Source: Gammaproteobacteria bacterium
GTDB lineage: Bacteria > Pseudomonadota > Gammaproteobacteria > SZUA-229
Direction: 5' to 3'
NCBI GenBank assembly: GCA_024278435.1
Contig: JAJRTD010000276.1
Span: 1 to 8,801 of the forward strand
Length of the DNA: 8,801 bases
A model generated the notes under the pieces. It worked only from the letters and a program-made list of their open reading frames with translations. It was not told the origin of the DNA and ran no database searches. The position numbers were made by a program, and so were the translations under genes. Shown here piece after piece: positions 1-6,146 of the stretch (within the stretch, counting starts at the first letter, position 1; each line of letters opens with the position of its first letter).

Positions 1-201
1 GTCAGCGCCGGCCTGGGTTTTGCCTGGCTGCCGGAACACAGTATCCACAAACAACTGAAAAATCAGCAGCTTAAAAAACTTGATCTGCGCAGCGGTAGCC
101 AGTACATCACCCCGCTGTACCTTATCTCCGGCAACCGGGAGAACCCGGGGCCGGGCACACAGTTACTGGCACAGATCCTCAGAGATACGGTAAACCACTA
201 G
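1..201 (+). CDS. LysR-type transcriptional regulator, C-terminal end (5' truncated)
   Basis: Open from the first base to a TAG at 199-201, giving 66 residues. The peptide begins VSAGLGFAWLPEHSI, continues through KKLDLRSGSQYITPLYLI and ends in GPGTQLLAQILRD. This is the usual end of a LysR substrate-binding domain: a G-x-G-hydrophobic-x-x-LP segment, an L-x-L-x-x-G strand, a strand ending in a hydrophobic PLYLI, then a GP-x-x-Q helix. Such proteins are cytoplasmic DNA-binding regulators whose C-terminal domain senses a small effector. The DNA-binding N-terminus lies outside the window, so target and effector cannot be judged. It stops 119 bp before the outer-membrane protein gene, which appears to have its own promoter, so shared transcription is not required. 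No convincing terminator follows. Family assignment rests on a short tail only. Confidence 0.72.
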   Translation, partial: VSAGLGFAWLPEHSIHKQLKNQQLKKLDLRSGSQYITPLYLISGNRENPGPGTQLLAQILRDTVNH

Positions 202-246
202 CATCCGGCAGCCCGGGCATTGCAACACAATAAATCGCTTATTCCG

Positions 247-273
247 TTCACAATAAATATTTGTGTCTATACT
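247..273 (+). promoter_or_regulatory. Candidate sigma-70 promoter of the outer-membrane protein gene
   Basis: A -35-like TTCACA (247-252, 5 of 6 to consensus) and a -10-like TATACT (268-273, 5 of 6) are separated by 15 bp, slightly short of the preferred 17. Transcription would start near 280, leaving a leader of about 40 nt. It is the best promoter match I saw in the window, but by eye only. Confidence 0.45.
249..265. promoter_or_regulatory. Palindrome inside the promoter spacer (possible operator)
   Basis: Arms CACAA and TTGTG flank a 7-bp AT-only centre and lie almost wholly between the candidate -35 and -10 boxes. A protein bound here would block polymerase. No regulator is identified, and 5-bp arms can arise by chance in AT-rich DNA. 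Confidence 0.3.
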
Positions 274-282
274 ACTACCTAG

Positions 283-299
283 AATTATTAAGAATAATT
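283..299. repeat. Perfect 7-bp inverted repeat in the leader of the outer-membrane protein gene
   Basis: AATTATT (283-289), loop AAG, AATAATT (293-299). In RNA it would form a weak A/U-only hairpin about 20 nt ahead of the start codon and about 10 nt ahead of the weak ribosome-binding site. It could also be an AT-rich protein-binding site. Confidence 0.35.
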
Positions 300-320
300 A
301 ACACTGAATAGAAGAGTATT

Positions 321-1058
321 ATGAAAATCAAACAACTGTTTTGTCTTGCTGCCCTGACTGTCCCTTTTACTGCTCATGCTGATACCCTGTCGATTTCAGC
401 CGGTGCCGGCATGTGGAACGCGGCACCCAGCGGCAGCTTTCAGAAAAAAGGCGACCCGACCGATGTCAATGTTAAGGATGAGCTGTTCTGGGGAAGTGAA
501 TCACAGGGTTACCTGTTTGCCACGCTGGAACACCCGGTGCCGATTATTCCAAACGTAAAAATCATGGCTACCAAGATTGACCAGTCAGGCAATGGTAACG
601 CAAGCTTCACATTTGATGGCGTTAACTACACCGGCAATGTGAACAATGATTTTTCCATACAAACCGTTGATTTAATAGGCTACTACGAAATACTGGACAA
701 CGTGGTCAGCCTGGATATCGGCCTTAACATTCGCAGCCTGAAAGTTGATTACACAATTAATTCAACAACGACAAATACAACAACCTCGGATTCCATGAGC
801 CAAACCATCCCCATGCTGTATGCACTGGTTGGCGGCTCACCGATTCCCGACCTGCTTATCAGTGGTGAATTAAGTTATATCGCCTATTCCGGCAGCACTA
901 TTTCAGACTTCACTGCCAAGGTAGCTTATACCACCGATTTCTTTGTCGGCTTTGAAGCCGGATATCGCAAACAGCAGTACACCTTTGATGATGTTTCCAG
1001 CACCGATGCGGATCTGTCGTTTGATGGTGTGTTTGCCGGTGCTTATCTGAAGTTTTAA
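321..1058 (+). CDS. TIGR04219-type outer membrane beta-barrel protein
   Basis: A 245-residue exported protein. Residues 1-20 form a typical signal peptide (basic MKIK, hydrophobic core, AHA cleavage site before DTL). The mature part alternates polar and hydrophobic residues as beta-strands do and ends in phenylalanine (AYLKF), the signature recognised by the Bam machinery for outer-membrane insertion. Several segments match what I recall of the TIGR04219 family: GAGMWNAAPSGSF near the N-terminus, LEHPVPIIPNVKI (about 74-86), a VGG-x-PIPDLL segment (about 169-178) and a final GYR plus strand region. A short Thr/Asn/Ser-rich stretch around 147-157 is probably a surface loop. The physiological role of this family is not known to me. 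The start is set by the signal peptide; the ribosome-binding site is weak (GAAGAG, 311-316). The gene has a plausible promoter of its own and is followed after 16 bp by an inverted-repeat element that may end transcription. Confidence 0.88.
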   Translation: MKIKQLFCLAALTVPFTAHADTLSISAGAGMWNAAPSGSFQKKGDPTDVNVKDELFWGSESQGYLFATLEHPVPIIPNVKIMATKIDQSGNGNASFTFDGVNYTGNVNNDFSIQTVDLIGYYEILDNVVSLDIGLNIRSLKVDYTINSTTTNTTTSDSMSQTIPMLYALVGGSPIPDLLISGELSYIAYSGSTISDFTAKVAYTTDFFVGFEAGYRKQQYTFDDVSSTDADLSFDGVFAGAYLKF

Positions 1059-1074
1059 AAACAGACTAAAATCT

Positions 1075-1184
1075 ATTCACCACAGAGGCACAGAGAACAC
1101 AGAGTTTTTTTATGTTAACTGTGCCGCTGGCGCAGCTAACAATACAAACGTTTTTTCTGTGCTCTCTGCGCCTCTGTGGTGAAT
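1075..1184. repeat. Inverted-repeat (MITE-like) element, copy 1
   Basis: A 110-bp element with 29-bp terminal inverted repeats (1075-1103 and 1156-1184) that match at 27 of 29 positions; each begins ATTCACCACAGAGGC when read inward. The arms are built from tandem CACAGAG-type units. At the centre (1114-1140) is a second inverted repeat with 12-bp arms, GTTAACTGTGCC and GGCGCAGCTAAC, around a 3-nt loop, with 10 of 12 pairs matching and one further G-T wobble. No coding capacity and no obvious target-site duplication. It fills nearly the whole gap between the converging ends of the outer-membrane protein gene (16 bp away) and the flavoprotein gene (12 bp away), so it could act as a two-way terminator. 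A related copy lies at 6021-6124. Confidence 0.85.
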
Positions 1185-1196
1185 CGCTTTTAAAGT

Positions 1197-2327
1197 TTAT
1201 TCCTCAATAGCCGGCAACGGCGTCTGCTGTGATTGCAGAAACCATTTTTCAGTAACCACCTTTTTAGTAAACCAGCGGGTTTTCATTAACTGGCTGGCAA
1301 ACAATCGCTTGACCGGCATTGGCAGGCGTTCCATCAGGTCCGGTTCCGGCTGACGTTCTCCAAAACGCTGTTGCATTAGATCATTGTAGGCCTGTAACTT
1401 TTCTTTACTGTAATCGCCATTACATGTGCCAATAACCCGGGCCGCCAGTATGGCTGACTCAACGGCAGGCCGTATACCTTCGCCACTTTGCGGGTATGCC
1501 AGACCGGCGGAATCACCGATCAGTAAAACATGATCAGCCACCATTTCACGTAGCGCGTGGTTATACAGCAAGTAAGCATGGCCGTTATATTTTGCCGTAA
1601 TGTCAGCAGGAATTTTCCCCTGCGCCACCAGGTAGTCACAGAATTGTTGCACATGGCCGGATAATTTATTCTTGTCTTCACGCCCCAGCCCGATATTTAA
1701 ATAATCACCTTTACGGAAAACCCAGCCATAGCCCATTAAATCGGGCGTAAAAAACAGCTCCGGTACAGCCTCCTTTATTGTGCAGCTTTGTTTCTGCTGC
1801 GCGCTCATCTCAAATTCAGCTTCCTGGGCAACAACCGCCAGTTCACTGACGCCTTTTGAACCGATCGCTCTTGCTACCGGGCAGTAATGGCCGCCGGCAC
1901 CCACCACCAGTTTCGCAGCATAATCGTCGTTGACCTGCCAGCCGTCTTCGATGCTTTGCATTTTTTTAAAGGCTTCATTCAGTATCAGTTCGGCGCCACA
2001 GCGCTGCAACAGATAATCATCGAACTCAATACGGCGAATACCATAACTTACCGGCTCACCCGGAAAAGAAGATTCCACCTGCTGCTGGCCCAGCATGCTA
2101 ATTTTAAAACCATTGATTTTTTGCAGGGTGTTGCGCAGGGCGTAGTCGTCCAGGTCAATGTTCAACATGCGCATCACTTGCGGCGTGACCCAGCCGGCAC
2201 AGATTTTCTGCCGGGGAAATGCCTGCTTGTCCAGAATTCCGATTTTTAATCCGGCGTTTCTCAGGCTGTAGGCGAGTGTTGAACCGGCCGGCCCACCGCC
2301 GATGATTAACAGGTCATATTGCTGCAT
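1197..2327 (-). CDS. FAD-dependent oxidoreductase, geranylgeranyl-reductase family
   Basis: A 376-residue flavoprotein. The N-terminus carries the FAD dinucleotide-binding fold (DLLIIGGGPAGSTLAY, 5-20), followed by KICAGWVTP (41-49), where this family usually has K-x-C-x-G near the flavin; then YGIRRIEFDDYLL (95-107) and the second FAD motif GDSAGLAYPQSGEGI (271-285). This order is typical of geranylgeranyl-reductase-like enzymes (TIGR02032), which reduce isolated C=C bonds in isoprenoid or lipid chains. No signal peptide or clear membrane span is visible. It starts 5 bp after the methyltransferase stop, and its only ribosome-binding sequence (GGAA) lies inside the end of that gene, pointing to one operon and coupled translation. 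I infer, from the neighbour, a role in modifying fatty-acyl chains, perhaps reducing a methylated or methylene intermediate. The substrate is unproven; an isoprenoid substrate is the alternative. Confidence 0.85.
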   Translation of the reverse strand: MQQYDLLIIGGGPAGSTLAYSLRNAGLKIGILDKQAFPRQKICAGWVTPQVMRMLNIDLDDYALRNTLQKINGFKISMLGQQQVESSFPGEPVSYGIRRIEFDDYLLQRCGAELILNEAFKKMQSIEDGWQVNDDYAAKLVVGAGGHYCPVARAIGSKGVSELAVVAQEAEFEMSAQQKQSCTIKEAVPELFFTPDLMGYGWVFRKGDYLNIGLGREDKNKLSGHVQQFCDYLVAQGKIPADITAKYNGHAYLLYNHALREMVADHVLLIGDSAGLAYPQSGEGIRPAVESAILAARVIGTCNGDYSKEKLQAYNDLMQQRFGERQPEPDLMERLPMPVKRLFASQLMKTRWFTKKVVTEKWFLQSQQTPLPAIEE

Positions 2328-2332
2328 TTACA

Positions 2333-3697
2333 TTATTCCGTTTCCGAAGACACCACGGTTAATTTTGCCTTACCGGTAACCACGTTCTTTTCACCATCAT
2401 AGATATGGTGGCGTGACCACGGAACATCATTATTTGTTGCGTGAGTGAACACCAGCTGGAACAAATGCAGTTCACCAACATTAAATGCGGCCAGTGAACC
2501 ATGCAGATACAGCCCCCAGGCTTTGACAAACTCTTCATCCATCATGCGGGTGATTTCTTCCTCGTGCTGCTTGAAGCGCTCGATCCACAGCTCCAGTGTG
2601 CGTGCATAATGTAAACGTATATTCTCAACATCGTAGACAGAAAAATCATTGGGCTCAAAAATCTGCATCATCTCACTGAGTGTCGCCGGGCAGGCACCGG
2701 GAAAGATGCGACGCTCGATCCAGGCGTTCATCGGCCCGGATATAATGCGGCCGATACTGTGAACCAGCCCCCTCCCCGCCGGTTTTAAACAGCGCTTGAT
2801 TACTTCACCGAGTTCTTTGTAATCCTGTTTTGCCACATGCTCCAGCATGCCAACCGAAACGAACACATCATACTGGCCCTGAATATTGCGGTAATCCTCC
2901 AGCACGTACTCAACCCGGTCTGACAGGCCTTCCTCTTCTGCACACTGGCGTGCATACTTCACCTGTTCGCGGGAAATATTATAGGCGGTCACTTTGACGC
3001 CATAGTGTTTTGCCATAAAGCGTGCCAGGCCACCCCAGCCACAACCGGCTTCAACCACCGTATCACCCGGTTTTAACTGTAGCTTTCGACAGATGTGGTG
3101 CAGCTTGGCCACCTGGGCCTGCTCCAGCGTCAGGTCCTGTTGTGGAAAATAGGCACAGGTATACTGCATTGCCTCGGCGTCCAGCCAGAGCTTGTAAAAG
3201 TCATTACCAATATCATAATGGTGGTAGATATTTTCTTTGGCCTTGTCAAAAGAATTGAATATCCGGCGATGCCCCAGCCATAACACCAGCCTGCGCAGCA
3301 AGCCCGGCCGGCCTTTGCCACTGATACCGTTATAAATTATTTCCATAAACTCGGCCATGTCGCCCTCAAACTCGACACGGCCGGTACAGTACAGGTCACC
3401 CCAATGCAGTTCGGGGTCGATGATGGTTTTAAACAGTGCTATACGGTCGCAGTACACCATAGCTGCCACTGGTTTTTCACAGGGAGGCGTTACCTCAACA
3501 CCATCCCACAGGCTGATACGTACCGGCGGGTTGCCCACCACTTCAACCATTTTTCTCACCAGCCAGCGATCAAATGCCGTAACGCCGGAATGAAACATCG
3601 GTGATTTTTTACGGTGCGACTGCCTGATGAAAGAGGAATTATTGTTAGCCAGGGACTGGCTGTCAGGTATTTGTTGTAATGGCTCAGAATTTTGCAT
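2333..3697 (-). CDS. Cyclopropane-fatty-acyl-phospholipid synthase family methyltransferase
   Basis: A 454-residue S-adenosylmethionine-dependent enzyme acting on unsaturated acyl chains of membrane phospholipids. Visible motifs: YHHYDIGNDFY (158-168), YTCAYF with the conserved Cys181, the SAM loop VVEAGCGWGG (214-223), GMLEHV with Glu286, HSIGR with His313, FPGACPATL (332-340), and HYARTLELW with Tyr364. These align with the active-site Cys, Glu, His and Tyr of E. coli Cfa. It is longer than Cfa (382 residues): the first 35 or so residues are a polar Gln/Ser/Asn-rich extension, and a C-terminal LHGSLAAFNVGELHLFQLVF segment resembles the end of the family. The start is supported by AAAGGAT 9 nt upstream; the next Met (34) has no ribosome-binding site. 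It is the first gene of an operon with a flavin reductase, so the final product may be a methyl-branched chain instead of a cyclopropane. That is inference; the family call itself is firm. Confidence 0.92.
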   Translation of the reverse strand: MQNSEPLQQIPDSQSLANNNSSFIRQSHRKKSPMFHSGVTAFDRWLVRKMVEVVGNPPVRISLWDGVEVTPPCEKPVAAMVYCDRIALFKTIIDPELHWGDLYCTGRVEFEGDMAEFMEIIYNGISGKGRPGLLRRLVLWLGHRRIFNSFDKAKENIYHHYDIGNDFYKLWLDAEAMQYTCAYFPQQDLTLEQAQVAKLHHICRKLQLKPGDTVVEAGCGWGGLARFMAKHYGVKVTAYNISREQVKYARQCAEEEGLSDRVEYVLEDYRNIQGQYDVFVSVGMLEHVAKQDYKELGEVIKRCLKPAGRGLVHSIGRIISGPMNAWIERRIFPGACPATLSEMMQIFEPNDFSVYDVENIRLHYARTLELWIERFKQHEEEITRMMDEEFVKAWGLYLHGSLAAFNVGELHLFQLVFTHATNNDVPWSRHHIYDGEKNVVTGKAKLTVVSSETE

Positions 3698-3740
3698 TTA
3701 TATTTATCCTTTTTTATACCGCAACATTCATTTAAGAAAC

Positions 3741-3762
3741 CTCTGACTAATATCATTCAGAG
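3741..3762. promoter_or_regulatory. Imperfect 22-bp palindrome upstream of the methyltransferase gene (candidate operator)
   Basis: Outer arms CTCTGA (3741-3746) and TCAGAG (3757-3762) are perfect. The 10-bp centre is also largely symmetric, so 18 of 22 positions agree with their reverse complement. It lies 44 bp before the methyltransferase start codon, the right distance for an operator or activator site. No cognate regulator is evident in the window. Confidence 0.4.
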
Positions 3763-3813
3763 CATTAGCGTAGAATCTTTTACTCCATAAGTCTTTTATG
3801 GTGCAGTGCTCCA

Positions 3814-3841
3814 GGATCTCTCGACTGCCCTCAAGATGACA
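3814..3841. repeat. Degenerate dispersed-repeat fragment (GGATC...TCGACT...AAGATGACA type)
   Basis: The stretch begins GGATCTCTCGACTG and ends CTCAAGATGACA. From memory it resembles a very common bacterial intergenic repeat in which GGATC, TTCGACT, GCTC and AGGATGACA blocks follow one another. The palindromic core usual in such repeats is damaged here. Only one copy is in the window, so the call depends on recall. Confidence 0.3.
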
Positions 3842-3889
3842 AATACTGAATCAATCAGGGATTCCTTAATTTTCATATATTTCAACCTG

Positions 3890-3967
3890 ATGGCTGTCAT
3901 CTACAAAAACCGTTTACGCATCAAAGAATAATACTACAACCGTATGGCTGTCAAACTCATGCTGTCA
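3890..3967 (+). repeat. Direct repeats ATGGCTGTCA ahead of yheS
   Basis: Identical 10-mers lie at 3890-3899 and 3944-3953, and a version lacking one G (ATGCTGTCA) at 3959-3967. Both full copies begin with ATG and open very short frames of 13 codons (3890-3931) and 14 codons (3944-3988), neither with a clear ribosome-binding site. They may be regulator half-sites, remnants of duplication, or leader-peptide starts. Confidence 0.4.
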
Positions 3968-3980
3968 CATGCCGGCGTTA

Positions 3981-3985
3981 AAGGA
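3981..3985 (+). promoter_or_regulatory. Shine-Dalgarno AAGGA of yheS with unusually long spacing
   Basis: AAGGA lies 14 nt before the yheS start at 4000, longer than the usual 5-10 nt. A different, out-of-frame ATG at 3990 sits only 4 nt after it and opens a 20-codon frame ending in TGA at 4050-4052. An in-frame stop at 3979 and the match to E. coli YheS leave 4000 as the only reasonable start of the main gene. Confidence 0.5.
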
Positions 3986-3999
3986 TAAAATGCCCAGCC

Positions 4000-5910
4000 A
4001 TGTTACAGGCAATAAATCTAGGCATCCAGCGCGGTGTCAAACTGCTGTTTGAAAATACCAGCTTTCAAATTCATCCCGGACAGAAAGTCGGCCTGACCGG
4101 TGCCAACGGCACCGGGAAGTCCAGCCTGTTTGCACTTATCCTGAAGCAGCTGCCCGCCAGTGCCGGTGACTGTATTTACCCGGCAAACTGGGTAGTGGCT
4201 CACGTGGCACAGGAAATGCCGGACAGTACAAAAACCGCCATTGAATTTGTGCTCGATGGCGATGCCGAGCTGCGCCAGGTACAGCATGCGATAGAAGCCG
4301 CCGAAAAAAACAACGATGGCATGCTGCTTGCCAACCTGCATACCCAGCTGGACAATATCAACGGTTACACGGCAAGGTCCCGTGCCGGCCAGCTACTGGC
4401 CGGCCTTGGTTTCAGCCGGGCCGATGAAAACCGTATCATTAACGAGTTTTCAGGCGGCTGGCAGATGCGCCTTAACCTGGCAAAGGCGCTGATGTGCCGC
4501 TCCGATTTACTGCTGCTTGATGAGCCAACCAATCACCTCGATCTGGACACCATTATCTGGCTGGAATCCTGGCTGACCGCCTATCGCGGCACGCTGCTGC
4601 TTATTTCGCATGACCGGGATTTTCTCAATAATATATGCACCCACATTGCCCATCTTGAACATCAGAAAATACAGCTGTATACCGGAAACTATTCGGCCTT
4701 TGAACGTATCCGTGCTGAACGTCTGGCAGCGCAACAGTCGGAACACGCAAAGCAGCAGCGCAATATCGCGCATATCCAGTCCTACATTACCCGTTTTCGC
4801 GCCAAGGCCACCAAGGCGAAGCAGGCGCAAAGCCGCCTCAAGGCACTGGAACGCATGCAACTCATTGCCCCGGCACATGTTGACTCGCCGTTTCATTTCT
4901 CGCTGTTCGAACCGGAGAAAATACCCAACAGCCTGCTGCACATGGAACACATCGATGCCGGTTATAAAGACCGGCTTATTTTAAAGAACGTCAGCTTTCA
5001 TCTACTGCCCGGTGACCGCATCGGCCTGCTGGGACCCAACGGCGCCGGTAAATCAACCCTGATCAAGGTACTGGCCAACTACCTGCCGGTGCAAAACGGT
5101 GAATACCGGCTGGCAAAGGAAACCCGTATCGGTTATTTCGCACAACACCAGCTTGAGCAACTGCATGCCGAACATTCACCGGTTGAACATTTGCAGCAAA
5201 TCGACAAAAACGCGCGTGAAGCCGACCTGCGGAACTACCTGGGACGCTTTGGCTTTTCCAATGACATGGCCCTGTCAAAAATACAGAACTTTTCCGGCGG
5301 TGAAAAATCCCGGCTGGTCCTGGCTATTATCATTTACCAGAAACCCAACCTGCTGCTGCTGGATGAACCGACCAATCATCTCGACCTTGAAATGCGCGAA
5401 GCGCTTGCCGAGGCCCTGCAGGACTTTTCCGGCGCCATGGTGATTGTTTCCCATGACCGCCACCTGCTGAATGTCACCTGCGACAAGTTGCTGCTGATCA
5501 ACCAGCAGACACTCAGTGAATTTCCGCTAGGCCTGGATGAATACCCGAAATGGTTAAGTGAGCATAACAACAGTATCAACAGCAACACCGGCACTGACAC
5601 CGAAGTAAACAGCAAGCACACTGCCGACCCGGCCTTATCAAACAAGGACCGTAAACGACTGGAGGCCGAACAGCGCAAACAGACGTTGCCCTTGAGAAAA
5701 AACATACAACGGCTGGAAAAAAAGATGGAACAACTGGACAGTGAAATGAAGCAGATCGACCATCAGCTCAGCGACAATGATATTTATGCGGAAAATAATA
5801 AAGAAAAACTACAGGCGTTGCTGATTAAAAAAGCCGATCTGGAAAAAACGCACGAGGATGCTGAAAATGACTGGCTGGAAACCAGTGAGAAACTGGAAAA
5901 AATGCATTAG
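4000..5910 (+). CDS. yheS: ABC-F family ATPase YheS (ribosome-associated)
   Basis: A 636-residue soluble protein with two ABC ATPase domains and no membrane segments; E. coli YheS has 637 residues, and the match as I recall it is close along the full length. Domain 1: Walker A GANGTGKS (34-41), signature SGGWQ (151-155), Walker B LLLLDEPTNHLD (170-181). The linker between domains holds RFRAKATKAKQAQSRLKALERM (about 265-286), the P-site tRNA-interaction motif that reaches toward the peptidyl-transferase centre. Domain 2: Walker A GPNGAGKS (345-352), signature SGGEK (432-436), Walker B with DEPTNHLD (455-462). The tail (about 545-636) is charged and rich in K, E and Q, with coiled-coil character. 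Both catalytic glutamates (175, 456) are present, so it should hydrolyse ATP. ABC-F proteins bind the ribosomal E site and relieve stalled translation; E. coli YheS is linked to overcoming certain arrest peptides. It appears monocistronic. Confidence 0.95.
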   Translation: MLQAINLGIQRGVKLLFENTSFQIHPGQKVGLTGANGTGKSSLFALILKQLPASAGDCIYPANWVVAHVAQEMPDSTKTAIEFVLDGDAELRQVQHAIEAAEKNNDGMLLANLHTQLDNINGYTARSRAGQLLAGLGFSRADENRIINEFSGGWQMRLNLAKALMCRSDLLLLDEPTNHLDLDTIIWLESWLTAYRGTLLLISHDRDFLNNICTHIAHLEHQKIQLYTGNYSAFERIRAERLAAQQSEHAKQQRNIAHIQSYITRFRAKATKAKQAQSRLKALERMQLIAPAHVDSPFHFSLFEPEKIPNSLLHMEHIDAGYKDRLILKNVSFHLLPGDRIGLLGPNGAGKSTLIKVLANYLPVQNGEYRLAKETRIGYFAQHQLEQLHAEHSPVEHLQQIDKNAREADLRNYLGRFGFSNDMALSKIQNFSGGEKSRLVLAIIIYQKPNLLLLDEPTNHLDLEMREALAEALQDFSGAMVIVSHDRHLLNVTCDKLLLINQQTLSEFPLGLDEYPKWLSEHNNSINSNTGTDTEVNSKHTADPALSNKDRKRLEAEQRKQTLPLRKNIQRLEKKMEQLDSEMKQIDHQLSDNDIYAENNKEKLQALLIKKADLEKTHEDAENDWLETSEKLEKMH

Positions 5911-6020
5911 TCAAAACCCTATGACAATTATTACAGCGATGAAAAACTACCGATGCGACTGAATTGTCTGCAACGATTTGAATGCTAATCCCAGCGGGGT
6001 GAGGAAAAAACATAAAAGCC

Positions 6021-6124
6021 ATTTAACCACAGAGGCACAGAGGACACAGAGTATTATTTTGTTAACTGCGCCTACGGCGCAGTTAACAATTAAAAATCTT
6101 TTCTCTCTGTCCTCTGTGCTAAAT
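6021..6124. repeat. Inverted-repeat (MITE-like) element, copy 2
   Basis: A 104-bp relative of the element at 1075-1184. The left arm runs ATTTAACCACAGAGGC and on through two more CACAGAG units (6021-6051). The right arm, read inward from 6124, is ATTTAGCACAGAGGACAG; it matches the left arm once a 9-bp ACCACAGAG unit is removed. The central inverted repeat (6061-6087) is perfect: GTTAACTGCGCC, loop TAC, GGCGCAGTTAAC. It lies between the converging ends of yheS (110 bp away) and phoH (22 bp away). No coding capacity; short frames reading through it are artefacts. Differences from copy 1 are spread through the element, so the two copies are old or arrived separately. Confidence 0.82.
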
Positions 6125-6146
6125 CCCCTTTACAGTTTCTGTGCTG

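Larger units (their letters stand above)
3698..3999. other. 302-bp divergent intergenic region
   Basis: This gap separates the start codons of the methyltransferase gene (minus) and yheS (plus), so it should hold both promoters. I see an imperfect 22-bp palindrome (3741-3762), a small inverted repeat (CCATAA at 3785-3790, TTATGG at 3796-3801), a 28-bp stretch resembling a dispersed repeat (3814-3841) and direct repeats of ATGGCTGTCA (3890, 3944). No strong -35/-10 pair stands out on either strand. An AATAAT at 3927-3932 resembles a -10 box but lacks a good -35. I see no RNA gene. Confidence 0.6.

Noticed and set aside
211..218. GC-rich palindrome GCCCGGGC just after the LysR gene as a terminator.
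   Set aside because: The palindrome has no loop and no T-run follows, so it does not look like an intrinsic terminator.
1104..1155. T-runs in repeat copy 1 as classical intrinsic terminator tails.
   Set aside because: The T-runs do not directly follow the central GC stem on either strand, so a standard intrinsic terminator cannot be claimed; any termination would rely on the whole structure.
3785..3801. Hairpin CCATAA / TTATGG as a terminator in the divergent gap.
   Set aside because: The stem is short and AT-rich with no T-run on either strand, and neither flanking gene ends there.
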